This document shows, in pieces, positions 17,635-26,814 of a stretch of DNA of 64,000 bases; the stretch's first letter is position 1; the number at the start of each line of letters is the position of its first letter. The notes beneath the pieces were generated by a model. That model made no database searches, was not told where the DNA came from, and saw nothing but the letters and a program-made list of their open reading frames with translations. The position numbers were made by a program, and so were the translations under genes. This stretch comes from Phaeobacter cretensis (GTDB taxonomy: Bacteria; Pseudomonadota; Alphaproteobacteria; Rhodobacterales; Rhodobacteraceae): the NCBI RefSeq assembly GCF_047372505.1, contig NZ_JBKBEU010000001.1, positions 1,984,001-2,048,000 on the forward strand, given 5' to 3'.

Positions 17635-18399
17635 ATGCAAAAGGACCCGACATTTGAAGAGACGTCGCTACCGTTGTTCGCCAATAGCACAGATATAGAA
17701 TCTGAACATCTGTCCGGACCGCGCCTTCCCTCTTACATTAAGGACCATCGCACCCGATTACGCACGCGCTTTACCGAAGGTGGTGCGCATGCGATGCCCG
17801 ACTATGAGTTGTTGGAGTTGCTGCTTTTCCGTTCAATCCCACGCCGGGATGTCAAACCACTAGCCCGGCTCTTGCTGAATACATTCGGCGATTTCAATCG
17901 TGTAATCACAGCGTCACCAGAACGTCTTTCATCGGTTAAAGGCATCGGTGAGGCGGTAATCACTGACTTGAAAATTCTGGAGGCCGCGGCTCACCGAATG
18001 GCGCGCGCGAAAGTCATGCACCGCCCCCTGCTCTCGTCTTGGGATGCCCTTTTAGACTATTGCCACATTGTGATGGGACATCGCGAAACAGAACAGTTTC
18101 GTGTCCTCTACCTTGATCGCAAGAACACCCTGATCGCGGATGAAGAACAGGCCAACGGAACGGTCGACCATGTCCCTGTTTATCCACGTGAGATCGCAAA
18201 ACGGGCTTTGGAAATCGGCGCTAGCGCTTTGATCTTGGTACACAACCACCCGTCAGGCGATCCGACACCGTCCGCCAGCGATATTGAGATGACTGACCGC
18301 GTTGCACGAGCCCTTAGAGCGCTGGATATCGTGTTACACGATCATCTGATTATCGGAAAATCCAGCGAACTCAGCTTTCGGTCTGCGGGCTATCTTTAG
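17635..18399 (+). CDS. radC: RadC family JAMM-domain protein
   Basis: RadC/YeeS-type protein, 254 residues. An N-terminal helix-hairpin-helix-like part (SSVKGIGEAVITDLK, about residues 99-113) precedes a JAMM metalloprotease-like domain with HNHPSGDPTPSASD, in which His 203, His 205 and Asp 216 can bind zinc. The historical DNA-repair role is doubtful. Family biochemistry is largely unresolved, with some members tied to recombination or mobile elements. Here it stands alone between dnaJ and a convergent gene with no mobile-element signs, as in many Rhodobacteraceae. Confidence 0.9.
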   Translation: MQKDPTFEETSLPLFANSTDIESEHLSGPRLPSYIKDHRTRLRTRFTEGGAHAMPDYELLELLLFRSIPRRDVKPLARLLLNTFGDFNRVITASPERLSSVKGIGEAVITDLKILEAAAHRMARAKVMHRPLLSSWDALLDYCHIVMGHRETEQFRVLYLDRKNTLIADEEQANGTVDHVPVYPREIAKRALEIGASALILVHNHPSGDPTPSASDIEMTDRVARALRALDIVLHDHLIIGKSSELSFRSAGYL

Positions 18400-18403
18400 C
18401 CGC

Positions 18404-19960
18404 CTACCGAACCCAAATTTCTACTCGTCGGTTAACCTGCCGGCCCCAGCGCTGATCTTCACAAGCCATAGGTAGCGTTTCCCCAAAGGCGGCGACCTCG
18501 ATTTCAGTGCGTTCAATATTCGCCGTCTCAGCCGCTTTAATCACCGCATCACGTACCGCCTCAGCACGTTTGATGGCGATAGCTTTATTGCCGCTGGCAG
18601 GGCCATCTCCATCGGAAAATCCTACAAAGACCAGTTGACGGGCATCATAAGCACCGGCTTCCAATGATCGGGCCAGCTGATTTATATTGCTCCGCGATTG
18701 CGCATCGGGGCGCGTTGACCCTGGTTCAAAACGAAATGAGGTGGTCAAACGCTGCAAGCCATCCAGCCGCGTCACCAGCCGCTGCAGTTCGTCTAGCGGG
18801 ACCTCAGGCCCTGCGGCCGAAATCGCATTGGCGAGTCGATCCCCCTGAATATTCATTGGGATACGTTCTGGTGCCTGATCGACAAACCCAGCCCTTCGGA
18901 TTACGATCTGGGCCCCGGGCCCGCGAACGTAACTCAGGAAATCGCGTGCTAGCTTCGGTAACCGCCTCGTCGGCAGATATAGAAACATCGGCGCCGTCAA
19001 TGGATAATCTTCTGTCTTGATAGAACGGCGATTGGCGCGCAGGGAAAATCCACAAGCGCCGCGCAAAGTCAGAACCCGCGCAGTTGAGGTTTCCGCAAAA
19101 CTCGCCAACCCCAGTGCAAATGGATCCGTCGCAACCACACGCACCAAAGTGCTACCGCGATCATGACGGCGAAGCCGACTGCCTAGCTTGGCGACATCCG
19201 GTTTTTGAAGTCGATCAGAGATCGCCTGTGCCAAACCAGATCCTGCAACAGGCAAATGGAGCGTAATGGGTGCGTCAGCTCCGCCCAACTCTGTCCAATT
19301 GGTGAGTTCCCCAGAGAGAACTCGGGCCAGATTTGATACTGAAATCGATCTCACAGGATTGCCCGGCGCCACAACAGGTACCATCGCATCCAACGCCAAT
19401 ACGCGACTGCGTTGCGAGCCGGTCATATCGCCCATCCCCGCCTCGCGGGCACGCTCACGTTCAGAGCTGCGAATTTCGCGAAGGGCCATTACAATATCCG
19501 CCTCATTGGCCAGAAGATCAGCAAAGCCTTCGTCCGTATTGCTTACGAAAAAACTGAATCTCGCAGCAACACGCCCCGTATCTCTTAGCAGAACATAGTC
19601 AAAATTTTCGTTAGGCATCGTGTCTCTGCGTGTCTGAAACCCGTTTCGCAACGCAAATCCTTCGATCAACGCCGGCAACAAAACCTCTGCCATAGTCGAT
19701 GACCCAGAGAGTGTAATCTCTGCGACGAAATCAGACAGGCTAGGACACCCAGGCCCGTCGCAACTGACGCCTGATCCATCTACTGTCAGCTCACCAAATT
19801 TGGTTTCAACGCGATAATATTCACCATCAAACCCGAGAATATTCCCGGTGATCTCAACGGCTCCATCTGGCGACGAAAGTGTCACATCCTGCGCATGCAG
19901 CGGCAGGACCCCGGTGACAAGAAAGAGTGCGGCGCATACCGCCGCACGAAGCAAAGCCAT
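18404..19960 (-). CDS. PBP-like phosphate-binding plus OmpA-like envelope protein
   Basis: Exported two-domain protein, 518 residues. A signal peptide covers about residues 1-23 (ends PLHAQ). A short N-terminal segment is followed by a periplasmic-binding-protein domain of the PstS type (SGSSTMAEVLLPALIEGF, DIVMALREI, VPVVAPGNPVRSISVSNLARVL). The C-terminal part is OmpA/MotB-like peptidoglycan binding (FRFEPGSTRPD, LVFVGFSDGDG, NRRVEIWVR). Its role is not established: it could anchor a phosphate-binding or sensor module to the cell wall. It is followed upstream on the same strand by a secreted unknown, separated by only 24 bases, so they likely form an operon. Confidence 0.8.
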   Translation of the reverse strand: MALLRAAVCAALFLVTGVLPLHAQDVTLSSPDGAVEITGNILGFDGEYYRVETKFGELTVDGSGVSCDGPGCPSLSDFVAEITLSGSSTMAEVLLPALIEGFALRNGFQTRRDTMPNENFDYVLLRDTGRVAARFSFFVSNTDEGFADLLANEADIVMALREIRSSERERAREAGMGDMTGSQRSRVLALDAMVPVVAPGNPVRSISVSNLARVLSGELTNWTELGGADAPITLHLPVAGSGLAQAISDRLQKPDVAKLGSRLRRHDRGSTLVRVVATDPFALGLASFAETSTARVLTLRGACGFSLRANRRSIKTEDYPLTAPMFLYLPTRRLPKLARDFLSYVRGPGAQIVIRRAGFVDQAPERIPMNIQGDRLANAISAAGPEVPLDELQRLVTRLDGLQRLTTSFRFEPGSTRPDAQSRSNINQLARSLEAGAYDARQLVFVGFSDGDGPASGNKAIAIKRAEAVRDAVIKAAETANIERTEIEVAAFGETLPMACEDQRWGRQVNRRVEIWVR

Positions 19961-19984
19961 GAGAAATCCTGAATAAACCGCTAG

Positions 19985-20905
19985 TTAATTTGCAGCGATT
20001 TTCAGGGTTTCCAACAAATTATTCAACACAAGAAAATCACCCGTTGCAGCACAATCGGGCATTGCCAACGTAAGATCGCGGGTTCGAAGCGTTCCATCAC
20101 GCAGTTCGAGCGTTTGTGCGGATACATCACGTCCGCAATTGATCGCTGTCACCTCGGTCTCCACCGTCAGGTCAATCGACCCGTTCCGGTCACCGCCAAG
20201 GCGAGGAACACTGTATACTTCAGCTAGGCGCGGGGCCAATTGGGAAGCATCTCCGAGTTGTACTACCGAGCCACGGCCAGCCGTCAGATCCGCGCCTCGC
20301 CAGACGTGTCCAGCGCTTCCATAGCCTGCACCAAATTCCCGAGCGTGAAGTTCAAATCCGCTATTTCCACCCCACTGCAAGACCACACGATTGACCAAAT
20401 CCAGGTCGGGCACTGTCGCAGTCGCCACGGCACCGCGCCCATTTTGGGGTTCAATGATGAACACTGCAGATGGTGACAACGCTGGAATTTGTACCGTCAT
20501 GGCGCCGGTCGAATCGAGGCGACTGGAAAACATCATACCGTTGTGGTGAATGGTTAGCCGCTCGCCAGGCCGACATAAAGACAGGACAGTCAGACGAACC
20601 TCCGCCATTGGACTAGCAACAGCTTCAGCGGTCATTTCACAGCCTGTCTCCAAATCCTGACGGGTGATATCCCGGTCGTCATCTTGGCTGAGGTCCGGCG
20701 TTGCAGCAGTCAAACTAATCGACTCGATCTGCAAGGGAGCATCGGTGGGTAAATCAGCGACTTCAGCATTCATCTGGCCGGGAACAGGTATCGCCGACGC
20801 AGCGGCGACTTGCTGATCGCCCGCTGTCTTTTGCATGACAAGTCCAATCGCCAAAGCACTGCACAGGGTTGCGACACTCATCAGGGCTTTACGCTTGCTA
20901 ATCAT
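19985..20905 (-). CDS. Membrane-anchored or exported protein of unknown function next to secA
   Basis: 306 residues with no domain I recognise. A basic start (MISKRKALMSVA) and one hydrophobic stretch (TLCSALAIGLVM) suggest an uncleaved anchor or signal peptide. The remainder is Ser/Thr/Asp-rich and predicted beta-rich, with several paired Cys (TGCEMTAEAV, LSLCRPGE, NCGRDV, PDCAATG) that may form disulfides in the periplasm. ATG 20905 has AAGGAG 6 bases upstream; a 32-codon longer reading lacks a ribosome site. It precedes the PBP-OmpA gene by 24 bases and follows secA, separated by a terminator. Homologues near secA in this family are, from memory, often loosely labelled translocase. I see nothing to support that. 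Confidence 0.7.
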   Translation of the reverse strand: MISKRKALMSVATLCSALAIGLVMQKTAGDQQVAAASAIPVPGQMNAEVADLPTDAPLQIESISLTAATPDLSQDDDRDITRQDLETGCEMTAEAVASPMAEVRLTVLSLCRPGERLTIHHNGMMFSSRLDSTGAMTVQIPALSPSAVFIIEPQNGRGAVATATVPDLDLVNRVVLQWGGNSGFELHAREFGAGYGSAGHVWRGADLTAGRGSVVQLGDASQLAPRLAEVYSVPRLGGDRNGSIDLTVETEVTAINCGRDVSAQTLELRDGTLRTRDLTLAMPDCAATGDFLVLNNLLETLKIAAN

Positions 20906-20946
20906 TACCAACTCCTTACCGAGAAAGGTTAAGGAAACGTGACGCG

Positions 20947-20971
20947 AAAAGGCGGCCAATTGATGGCCACC
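20947..20971 (-). terminator. Intrinsic terminator of secA
   Basis: On the minus strand an 8-bp stem (one G-U pair) with loop TCAAT, spanning 20951-20971, is followed by TTTT. It lies about 85 bases after the secA stop and 42 bases before the start of the next gene. Confidence 0.7.
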
Positions 20972-21054
20972 TCTTGCTGAGAATTTGGCAAAACCGTGCA
21001 ATTTGCACTTATTTGACCGGACTATACTCTAGTTTAATGCAGCCTTTCGGCATC

Positions 21055-23754
21055 TTAACTGAGTTTTCCGTGGCAATGTTTGAACTTCTTGCCGGAACCA
21101 CAGGGGCACTTGTCATTTCGCGACGGGTTGCCCCAAGTTGACGGGTCGTCTTCAACAAAGCCATCTGCAGGTGCTTCTTGCAAAACTGTCTCAGCGGAAG
21201 CGCCTGTTGCTGCCTTTTGAAGCTCCGCCTGCTGCGCAGCCATCTGCATCATCATCTGCCGTTGCTCGTCCTCGCTAATAGGACGCACGTGGGCAAGCTG
21301 TTGGCTCACAGTTTCCCGCAGTGTATCGAGCATGTTCTCGAACAGCTGAAAACTCTCGTTCTTGTATTCATTGAGTGGGTCGCGCTGCGCGTAGCCGCGG
21401 AAACCAACCACTGAACGCAAGTGCTCAAGTGTCAGAAGATGTTCACGCCATTTTGCATCGATGGTCTGCAGCAATACCTGCTTTTCAATGTTGCGCATGG
21501 TTTCTGCGCCAAAGGCGTCGGTCTTTTCGACCATATTCGCATCGCTGGCCTCGACCAACCGTTCGCGAATCTGTTCATCATCTACGCCTTCTTCGGCCGC
21601 CCATTCCACAACCGGGACATCGAGCCCCAGTTTCTCGCGTACCTGTTCCTGCAACCCTTCGCTGTCCCATTGGTCAGCGTAGGTCTTAGCCGGCATGTAC
21701 TCATCAAGCAGGTCATCAACAACTTCGTGGCGCATATCCGCAACGATCTCGGACAGATCCTCAGCGGCCATGATCTCGCGGCGCTGGTTAAAAATCACCT
21801 TCCGCTGGTCATTCATCACATCGTCGAATTTCAGAACATTCTTACGCATGTCAAAGTTGCGGCCTTCGACCTTGGCCTGCGCGCGCTCAAGCGATTTGTT
21901 CACCCAAGGATGAATGATCGCCTCGCCTTCTTTCATACCAAGCGTCGACAGCAACTTATCCAAACGCTCCGATCCAAAGATACGCATCAGATCGTCTTCT
22001 AAGCTGAGGTAGAACACCGTGCGGCCAGGATCGCCCTGACGGCCCGATCGGCCTCTCAGCTGATTGTCGATACGGCGGCTTTCGTGGCGTTCAGAAGCCA
22101 GCACGTACAAACCACCAGCCTCCAAAACACTCTGCTTTTCAGTGGTGTGTTTGGCTTCTTCATCCGTGCGCAGGGCAACAGGATCAGCGTCGGGCTGCGC
22201 ATCTAGCGCATCCAACACTTTCAGTTCGACATTCCCACCCAGCTGAATATCGGTCCCGCGACCCGCCATGTTAGTTGCGATGGTCACAGCCCCCAAACGG
22301 CCAGCCTCGGCAACAATTTTGGCTTCCTGCTCATGGTGGCGCGCATTCAGTACGTTGTGCTTGATGCCGCCTTTTTCCAGCATCTGGCTCAGTAGTTCGG
22401 ATTTTTCAATCGACGTAGTGCCCAGGAGAACCGGCTGGCCTTTTTCGTGTGCCTTTTTGGTTTCTTCGATCATCGCACCGTATTTTTCGACGGCCGTACG
22501 ATAAACCTGATCATCCTGATCCTTACGCGCGATTGGTCGGTTGGTCGGAACCTCAACAACACCCAAACCATAGATCTCGGCAAATTCCTCGGCTTCAGTC
22601 ATAGCCGTACCTGTCATACCCGACAGCTTGCCATAAAGACGGAAGTAGTTCTGGAATGTAACCGAGGCCAGCGTCGTGTTCTCTGGTTGAATCTTGACTT
22701 CTTCCTTGGCTTCGATGGCTTGGTGCAGCCCTTCAGAAAGACGGCGGCCCGCCATCATCCGGCCAGTGAACTCGTCGATCAGGACAACTTCATTGTCCCG
22801 CACGATATAGTCTTTGTCGCGCTGAAACAGCTTGTGTGCGCGCAAAGCTTGATTGACATGGTGCACCACTGTGGTGCTCTCAGGATCATAAAGTGAGGCT
22901 TTCTCTTCCAGCAGCCCGTGGCTGATCAACTGTTGTTCAAGGTATTCGTTGCCATCCTCGGTAAACGTCACACCGCGAGTTTTCTCGTCCAGCTCGTAGT
23001 GATCGTCATTCAGCAGCGGAATCAGTTTGTCGATGGTGGAGTACAGTTCCGAACGGTCCTCCGCCGGGCCCGAAATAATCAGCGGTGTACGTGCCTCGTC
23101 GATCAGGATGGAGTCGACCTCGTCTACGATAGCAAAGTTATGTTGCTTCTGGAAAACCTGATCGAGGCTCGGCTTCATGTTATCGCGCAGATAATCAAAG
23201 CCCAGCTCATTGTTGGTCGCATAGGTGACATCGCTATTATAAGCTGCCATCTTCTCGTCGTCCGGTTGCCCGGACCAGATGACACCCGTCGTCATACCCA
23301 GCTGCGCGAAGACCTTACCCATCCACTCACTGTCGCGCTTGGCTAGATATTCGTTCACCGTAACCACATGCACACCCTTGCCGGTCAGCGCATTCAGATA
23401 AGCGGGCAGGGTTGCAACAAGAGTCTTACCTTCACCTGTCTTCATCTCGGAAATGTTACCCTGATGAAGGAAGACGCCACCCATCAACTGGGTGTCAAAG
23501 GCTCGCAAACCCAACGCGCGGCGAGCCGCTTCGCGTACATTCGCAAAAGCTTCGGGCAGCAAATCGTCAAGGCTGGTACCATCGACCGCACGTTTGCGCA
23601 ATTCGATGGTCTTGTCCCGCAATTCTTGATCGCTGAGTTTCTCGAACTCGGGCTCCAGCGCATTGATCTTGGCAATCAACGGCCGTGTCGCCTTGATTTT
23701 ACGGTCATTCGGCGTGCCGAAGACCTTTTTGGCGAGTGTTCCGATACCCAGCAT
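21055..23754 (-). CDS. secA: Preprotein translocase ATPase SecA
   Basis: Motor that pushes unfolded proteins through SecYEG, 899 residues, at the inner membrane. Seen: Walker A in MKTGEGKTLVATLPAYL, DEVD box in IVDEVDSILIDEAR, preprotein cross-linking domain, second nucleotide-binding fold with NMAGRGTDIQLGG and RGRSGRQGDPG, helical scaffold, and the C-terminal zinc-binding SEC-C tail CPCGSGKKFKHCHG that binds SecB and lipids. I chose ATG 23754 with GGAGA 6 bases upstream; the 21 extra codons before it have no ribosome site. It is divergent from the parvulin gene, a plausible partner in export. Confidence 0.97.
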   Translation of the reverse strand: MLGIGTLAKKVFGTPNDRKIKATRPLIAKINALEPEFEKLSDQELRDKTIELRKRAVDGTSLDDLLPEAFANVREAARRALGLRAFDTQLMGGVFLHQGNISEMKTGEGKTLVATLPAYLNALTGKGVHVVTVNEYLAKRDSEWMGKVFAQLGMTTGVIWSGQPDDEKMAAYNSDVTYATNNELGFDYLRDNMKPSLDQVFQKQHNFAIVDEVDSILIDEARTPLIISGPAEDRSELYSTIDKLIPLLNDDHYELDEKTRGVTFTEDGNEYLEQQLISHGLLEEKASLYDPESTTVVHHVNQALRAHKLFQRDKDYIVRDNEVVLIDEFTGRMMAGRRLSEGLHQAIEAKEEVKIQPENTTLASVTFQNYFRLYGKLSGMTGTAMTEAEEFAEIYGLGVVEVPTNRPIARKDQDDQVYRTAVEKYGAMIEETKKAHEKGQPVLLGTTSIEKSELLSQMLEKGGIKHNVLNARHHEQEAKIVAEAGRLGAVTIATNMAGRGTDIQLGGNVELKVLDALDAQPDADPVALRTDEEAKHTTEKQSVLEAGGLYVLASERHESRRIDNQLRGRSGRQGDPGRTVFYLSLEDDLMRIFGSERLDKLLSTLGMKEGEAIIHPWVNKSLERAQAKVEGRNFDMRKNVLKFDDVMNDQRKVIFNQRREIMAAEDLSEIVADMRHEVVDDLLDEYMPAKTYADQWDSEGLQEQVREKLGLDVPVVEWAAEEGVDDEQIRERLVEASDANMVEKTDAFGAETMRNIEKQVLLQTIDAKWREHLLTLEHLRSVVGFRGYAQRDPLNEYKNESFQLFENMLDTLRETVSQQLAHVRPISEDEQRQMMMQMAAQQAELQKAATGASAETVLQEAPADGFVEDDPSTWGNPSRNDKCPCGSGKKFKHCHGKLS

Positions 23755-23931
23755 GTGTTCTCCAACCGTCCTGTCATTGACCCCTGACATTGGCAGGCTT
23801 GCCCGCCCCGCCCACAACCCATAAACAATGATGGAACAGCGGTCCTGCCAAAGGCCTCATGGCGATGTAAGGTCCCGCAAATACGGTGTCAACGCTACGC
23901 CCCGCCGTGGCCAGAGAATAGGAAGAATTCA

Positions 23932-24783
23932 ATGCGCAAAGGTCTCACTTATTTGTCCGGGCTGGCCCTGGCGGCCGCTTTGACACTGCCTGTGACAGCA
24001 GCAGCAGCACCGCATGCCAACACCGTCGTTGCGACAGTGAACGGCGAAGACATCACAATTGGTCACATGATCATTGCGCGGGCCACTCTGCCGGAACAAT
24101 ACCAGCAACTGCCCGATGATGTTCTCTATGATGCGATACTAGATCAGTTGATCCAGCAAACCAGTCTGAAACAGGAACTGAACGGCGAAGTGCCGCAATA
24201 TGTCGCCCTGTCCCTGGAGAACGAGGCGCGCTCGCTTCTGGCAGCTGATGTCATTGAAAAGGTCATGGAAAGCGCTGCGTCCGATAAGGATCTGCGGGCT
24301 GCTTATGACGAAAAATATACCGACGGTACAGGTGGCGATGAGTTCAACGCCTCGCATATTCTTGTCGAAACCGAGGAAGACGCCGTAGAAATTCGCAACG
24401 AGTTGGATACGGGCGCGGATTTTGCGACCCTGGCACGTGAGCGTTCGACCGGCCCATCAGGCCCAAACGGTGGCGACCTAGGGTGGTTCACAAAAGGCCG
24501 CATGGTTCCCGAATTTGAAGAGGCCGTTCTCGCAATGAGCACAGCTGACATCTCTGATCCAGTTCAGACCCAATTTGGTTGGCATGTGATCAAACTCAAT
24601 GAACGTCGCACATCTGCCGCACCAAGCTTTGATGACGTTCGCGAGGAATTGGCAGTCCAAATGCGCCAAGACGCCGTAGAAAATCGTGTGCGCAGTCTGA
24701 CAACCGAAGCGGAAATCGAACGGCCCGTAGTCGAAGATCTCGATCCTGCCATTCTGAAAAACCTGGATCTGGTGAGGAACTGA
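23932..24783 (+). CDS. Periplasmic parvulin-type peptidyl-prolyl isomerase
   Basis: Catalyses cis-trans isomerisation of proline bonds in exported proteins, 283 residues. The signal peptide is residues 1-26 (LALAAALTLPVTAAAA). An N-terminal SurA/PrsA-like helical region follows, then a parvulin domain (about residues 135-235) with ASHILVETEEDA, LGWFTKGRMVPEFEEAV and TQFGWHVIKL, the classical rotamase blocks. AGGAAG precedes the ATG. Divergent from secA and 2 bases from argJ, it may share a transcript with the latter. Confidence 0.9.
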   Translation: MRKGLTYLSGLALAAALTLPVTAAAAPHANTVVATVNGEDITIGHMIIARATLPEQYQQLPDDVLYDAILDQLIQQTSLKQELNGEVPQYVALSLENEARSLLAADVIEKVMESAASDKDLRAAYDEKYTDGTGGDEFNASHILVETEEDAVEIRNELDTGADFATLARERSTGPSGPNGGDLGWFTKGRMVPEFEEAVLAMSTADISDPVQTQFGWHVIKLNERRTSAAPSFDDVREELAVQMRQDAVENRVRSLTTEAEIERPVVEDLDPAILKNLDLVRN

Positions 24784-24785
24784 AT

Positions 24786-26015
24786 ATGGCGCTGCCACGC
24801 TCTCCACTCGCTCCGGGCCGGTTTCCCGATCTGCCACAGATTGCCGGTGTTCGCTTTGCGTCGGCGGCTGCCGGTGTTAAATACCAAGACCGCACAGATG
24901 TGATGCTTGCCCAACTGGATCCGGGCACGACAATCGCCGGTGTTTTTACAAAATCTGCGACCCGCTCTGCACCTGTTCTGGACTGTCAGACAAAACTGGC
25001 CTCAACAGGACATGTTGAAGAGACAGGTGCTGCAATCTTGGTCAACTCTGGAAATTCCAACGCCTTTACTGGGCATCATGGCCAGAGTTCAGTCGCAGAG
25101 ATCACCCGATCGGTAGCAGAGATTGTTGGAATTCCGGCGGAGCGGGTCTTTACCGCGTCAACCGGTGTGATCGGAGAGGCACTGCCACATGATCGCATCG
25201 TTTCCAAAATTGCGGACCTGAATGACGGGTTGGATGCCGGCAAAATCAAGGATGCCGCCGAAGCTATCATGACCACGGACACCTTCGCCAAAGGTGCTGC
25301 AGCCACTGTCGATATAGATGGAAAAACCGTCTCTATTGCCGGGATAGCCAAAGGCTCCGGTATGATCGCGCCCGATATGGCGACCATGCTTGTCTATGTT
25401 TTCACCGACGCGCGAATACCGCAAAGTGATCTGCAAGATCTATTGTCAAAGATCTGTGACCGGACATTCAACTCCATCACCGTCGATAGCGACACCTCGA
25501 CGTCCGACAGTTTGATGCTCTGTGCGACGGGTGCATCAGGTGTAAATGTCACTGGGAGCTCTGCCTTTGCAACAGCCTTGGAAAACGTAATGCTGGACCT
25601 GTCCCATCAGGTCGTGCGCGACGGCGAAGGTGCAACCAAATTCGTAGAAATCCAAGTGACAGGCGCGAAGTCTGATCGTGACGCTAAGGTGCACGGTTTA
25701 TCCATTGCCAATTCACCGCTGGTCAAAACCGCGATCGCTGGCGCGGACCCAAATTGGGGCCGTGTAGTCATGGCCATCGGAAAGTCCGGCGCCGCCGCCG
25801 ACCGGGATCGGCTATCGATCTCCTTTGGGGATGTTCTTGTCGCAGAAAAAGGCTGGGTATCGCCCGACTACAAAGAGGCGGATGGCGCGGCTGAGATGAA
25901 AAAAACAGAGATCGTCATTAAGGTCGATCTTGGGTTGGCGGAAGGGGCCGCTACGGTCTGGACCTGCGACCTCACCCACCAGTATATCTCTATCAATGCG
26001 GACTATAGATCATGA
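24786..26015 (+). CDS. argJ: Bifunctional ornithine acetyltransferase/N-acetylglutamate synthase
   Basis: Recycles the acetyl group from N-acetylornithine to glutamate and may also make N-acetylglutamate, in arginine synthesis. 409 residues. The precursor self-cleaves before the nucleophilic Thr in KGSGMIAPDMATMLVY (Thr 200), giving alpha and beta chains. NSGNSNAFTG and GADPNWGRVVMA are family blocks. It lies 2 bases after the isomerase stop and overlaps mutT by 4 bases (ATGA), so a three-gene operon is likely. argG, a later step, is elsewhere in this window. Confidence 0.95.
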   Translation: MALPRSPLAPGRFPDLPQIAGVRFASAAAGVKYQDRTDVMLAQLDPGTTIAGVFTKSATRSAPVLDCQTKLASTGHVEETGAAILVNSGNSNAFTGHHGQSSVAEITRSVAEIVGIPAERVFTASTGVIGEALPHDRIVSKIADLNDGLDAGKIKDAAEAIMTTDTFAKGAAATVDIDGKTVSIAGIAKGSGMIAPDMATMLVYVFTDARIPQSDLQDLLSKICDRTFNSITVDSDTSTSDSLMLCATGASGVNVTGSSAFATALENVMLDLSHQVVRDGEGATKFVEIQVTGAKSDRDAKVHGLSIANSPLVKTAIAGADPNWGRVVMAIGKSGAAADRDRLSISFGDVLVAEKGWVSPDYKEADGAAEMKKTEIVIKVDLGLAEGAATVWTCDLTHQYISINADYRS

Positions 26016-26410
26016 AGACGGTTCTGGTCTCTGCCGTTGCTTTGATCGATGTCGAGGGACGCGTACTGCTTGCGCAGCGCCCTGAGGGAAAATCGATGGC
26101 TGGATTGTGGGAATTCCCAGGTGGCAAAGTGGAACAGGGAGAAACCCCTGAGGACGCTTTGATCCGTGAGCTCGAAGAAGAGCTGGGCATCAACACCTGG
26201 CAGTCATGCCTTGCACCACTGACTTTTGCCAGCCATAGCTATGATGATTTTCACTTGCTGATGCCGCTGTTTGCCTGCCGTAAATGGGATGGCATACCTC
26301 AGGCGAGAGAAGGCCAGTCCCTGAAATGGGTCCGTGGCCAGAACTTGCGGGAATATCCGATGCCAGCGGCGGATATTCCACTTATCCCGATCTTGCGTGA
26401 TTGGCTTTAG
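26012..26410 (+). CDS. mutT: 8-oxo-dGTP diphosphatase MutT
   Basis: Nudix hydrolase, 132 residues, that clears oxidised dGTP before it can be incorporated into DNA. The Nudix box is complete, from GGKVEQGE (about residue 38) to RELEEELGI, with the REXXEE core. The flanking AQRPEGKSMAGLWEFPGGK is typical of MutT. It is co-translated with argJ through a 4-base overlap. A GC hairpin follows the stop. Confidence 0.9.
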   Translation: MKTVLVSAVALIDVEGRVLLAQRPEGKSMAGLWEFPGGKVEQGETPEDALIRELEEELGINTWQSCLAPLTFASHSYDDFHLLMPLFACRKWDGIPQAREGQSLKWVRGQNLREYPMPAADIPLIPILRDWL

Positions 26411-26432
26411 ACCAAAGCTATTCATGAATTGA

Positions 26433-26449
26433 CCGCCGCATAGCGGCGG
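26433..26449 (+). terminator. GC-rich hairpin after mutT
   Basis: CCGCCGC pairs with GCGGCGG around ATA, 23 bases after the mutT stop, followed by CCCCTTCCC rather than a T run. It is probably a 3'-end stabiliser or weak terminator. Confidence 0.4.
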
Positions 26450-26569
26450 CCCCTTCCCGATAGCTTACCGGGCGGGGGGTGCTAAACCATTCATTAATCT
26501 TTTTCGTTAACTCTGGAACGAACGGGTGCAATTTGCCCATTCTATTGGCGACCAGAGGCAGCAACGATC

Positions 26570-26704
26570 ATGATCATGACCATTAGGCAGGGCGCATTCA
26601 TCTTTATCCAGGGCACATTTGTGCGCAGCTTGCCTAACGGCAAGGTCTCTGTCCGTGTCGGCAGTAAAACCTATGACGGTGAGCCAATCGGCCGCGCAGC
26701 CTGA
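26570..26704 (+). CDS. Putative 44-residue small protein
   Basis: An unrecognised small open frame, 44 codons, starting MIMTIRQGAF and ending DGEPIGRAA. The composition is protein-like: a hydrophobic strand-like start, then KVSVRVGSKTYDG, suggesting a small beta-rich fold. AGAGG lies about 11 bases before the first ATG, slightly far for a ribosome site. It fills the gap between mutT and the strong terminator before infB and ends 57 bases before that terminator. It is too short for most gene callers. Function unknown; it could be spurious, but this is not a shadow of any gene on the other strand. Confidence 0.45.
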   Translation: MIMTIRQGAFIFIQGTFVRSLPNGKVSVRVGSKTYDGEPIGRAA

Positions 26705-26761
26705 TCCTACCGAGTGCTCCAATCTTCATGGCTGGTTTGTCCTCCCGCAAACGAGCCATAA

Positions 26762-26793
26762 AAAAACCCCGGCCTAAAAAGGCCGGGGTTTTT
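26762..26793. terminator. Strong bidirectional terminator after infB
   Basis: AAAAACCCCGGCC (26762-26774) pairs with GGCCGGGGTTTTT (26781-26793) around TAAAAA. T runs on both strands allow it to end the rimP-nusA-ylxR-infB operon from the right and plus-strand transcripts (mutT, small ORF) from the left. Confidence 0.93.
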
Positions 26794-26814
26794 ATTTTTA
26801 ACGCAGATCGCGGA

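Noticed and set aside
17635..18399. RadC considered as part of a defence or mobile island
   Set aside because: No integrase, phage, toxin or direct repeats nearby; the base composition matches the neighbours, so it is treated as core.
26490..26510. TTAA-N9-TTAA considered as a CtrA box
   Set aside because: The spacing is 9, not 7, and it lies after mutT with no clear gene to regulate except the doubtful small ORF.
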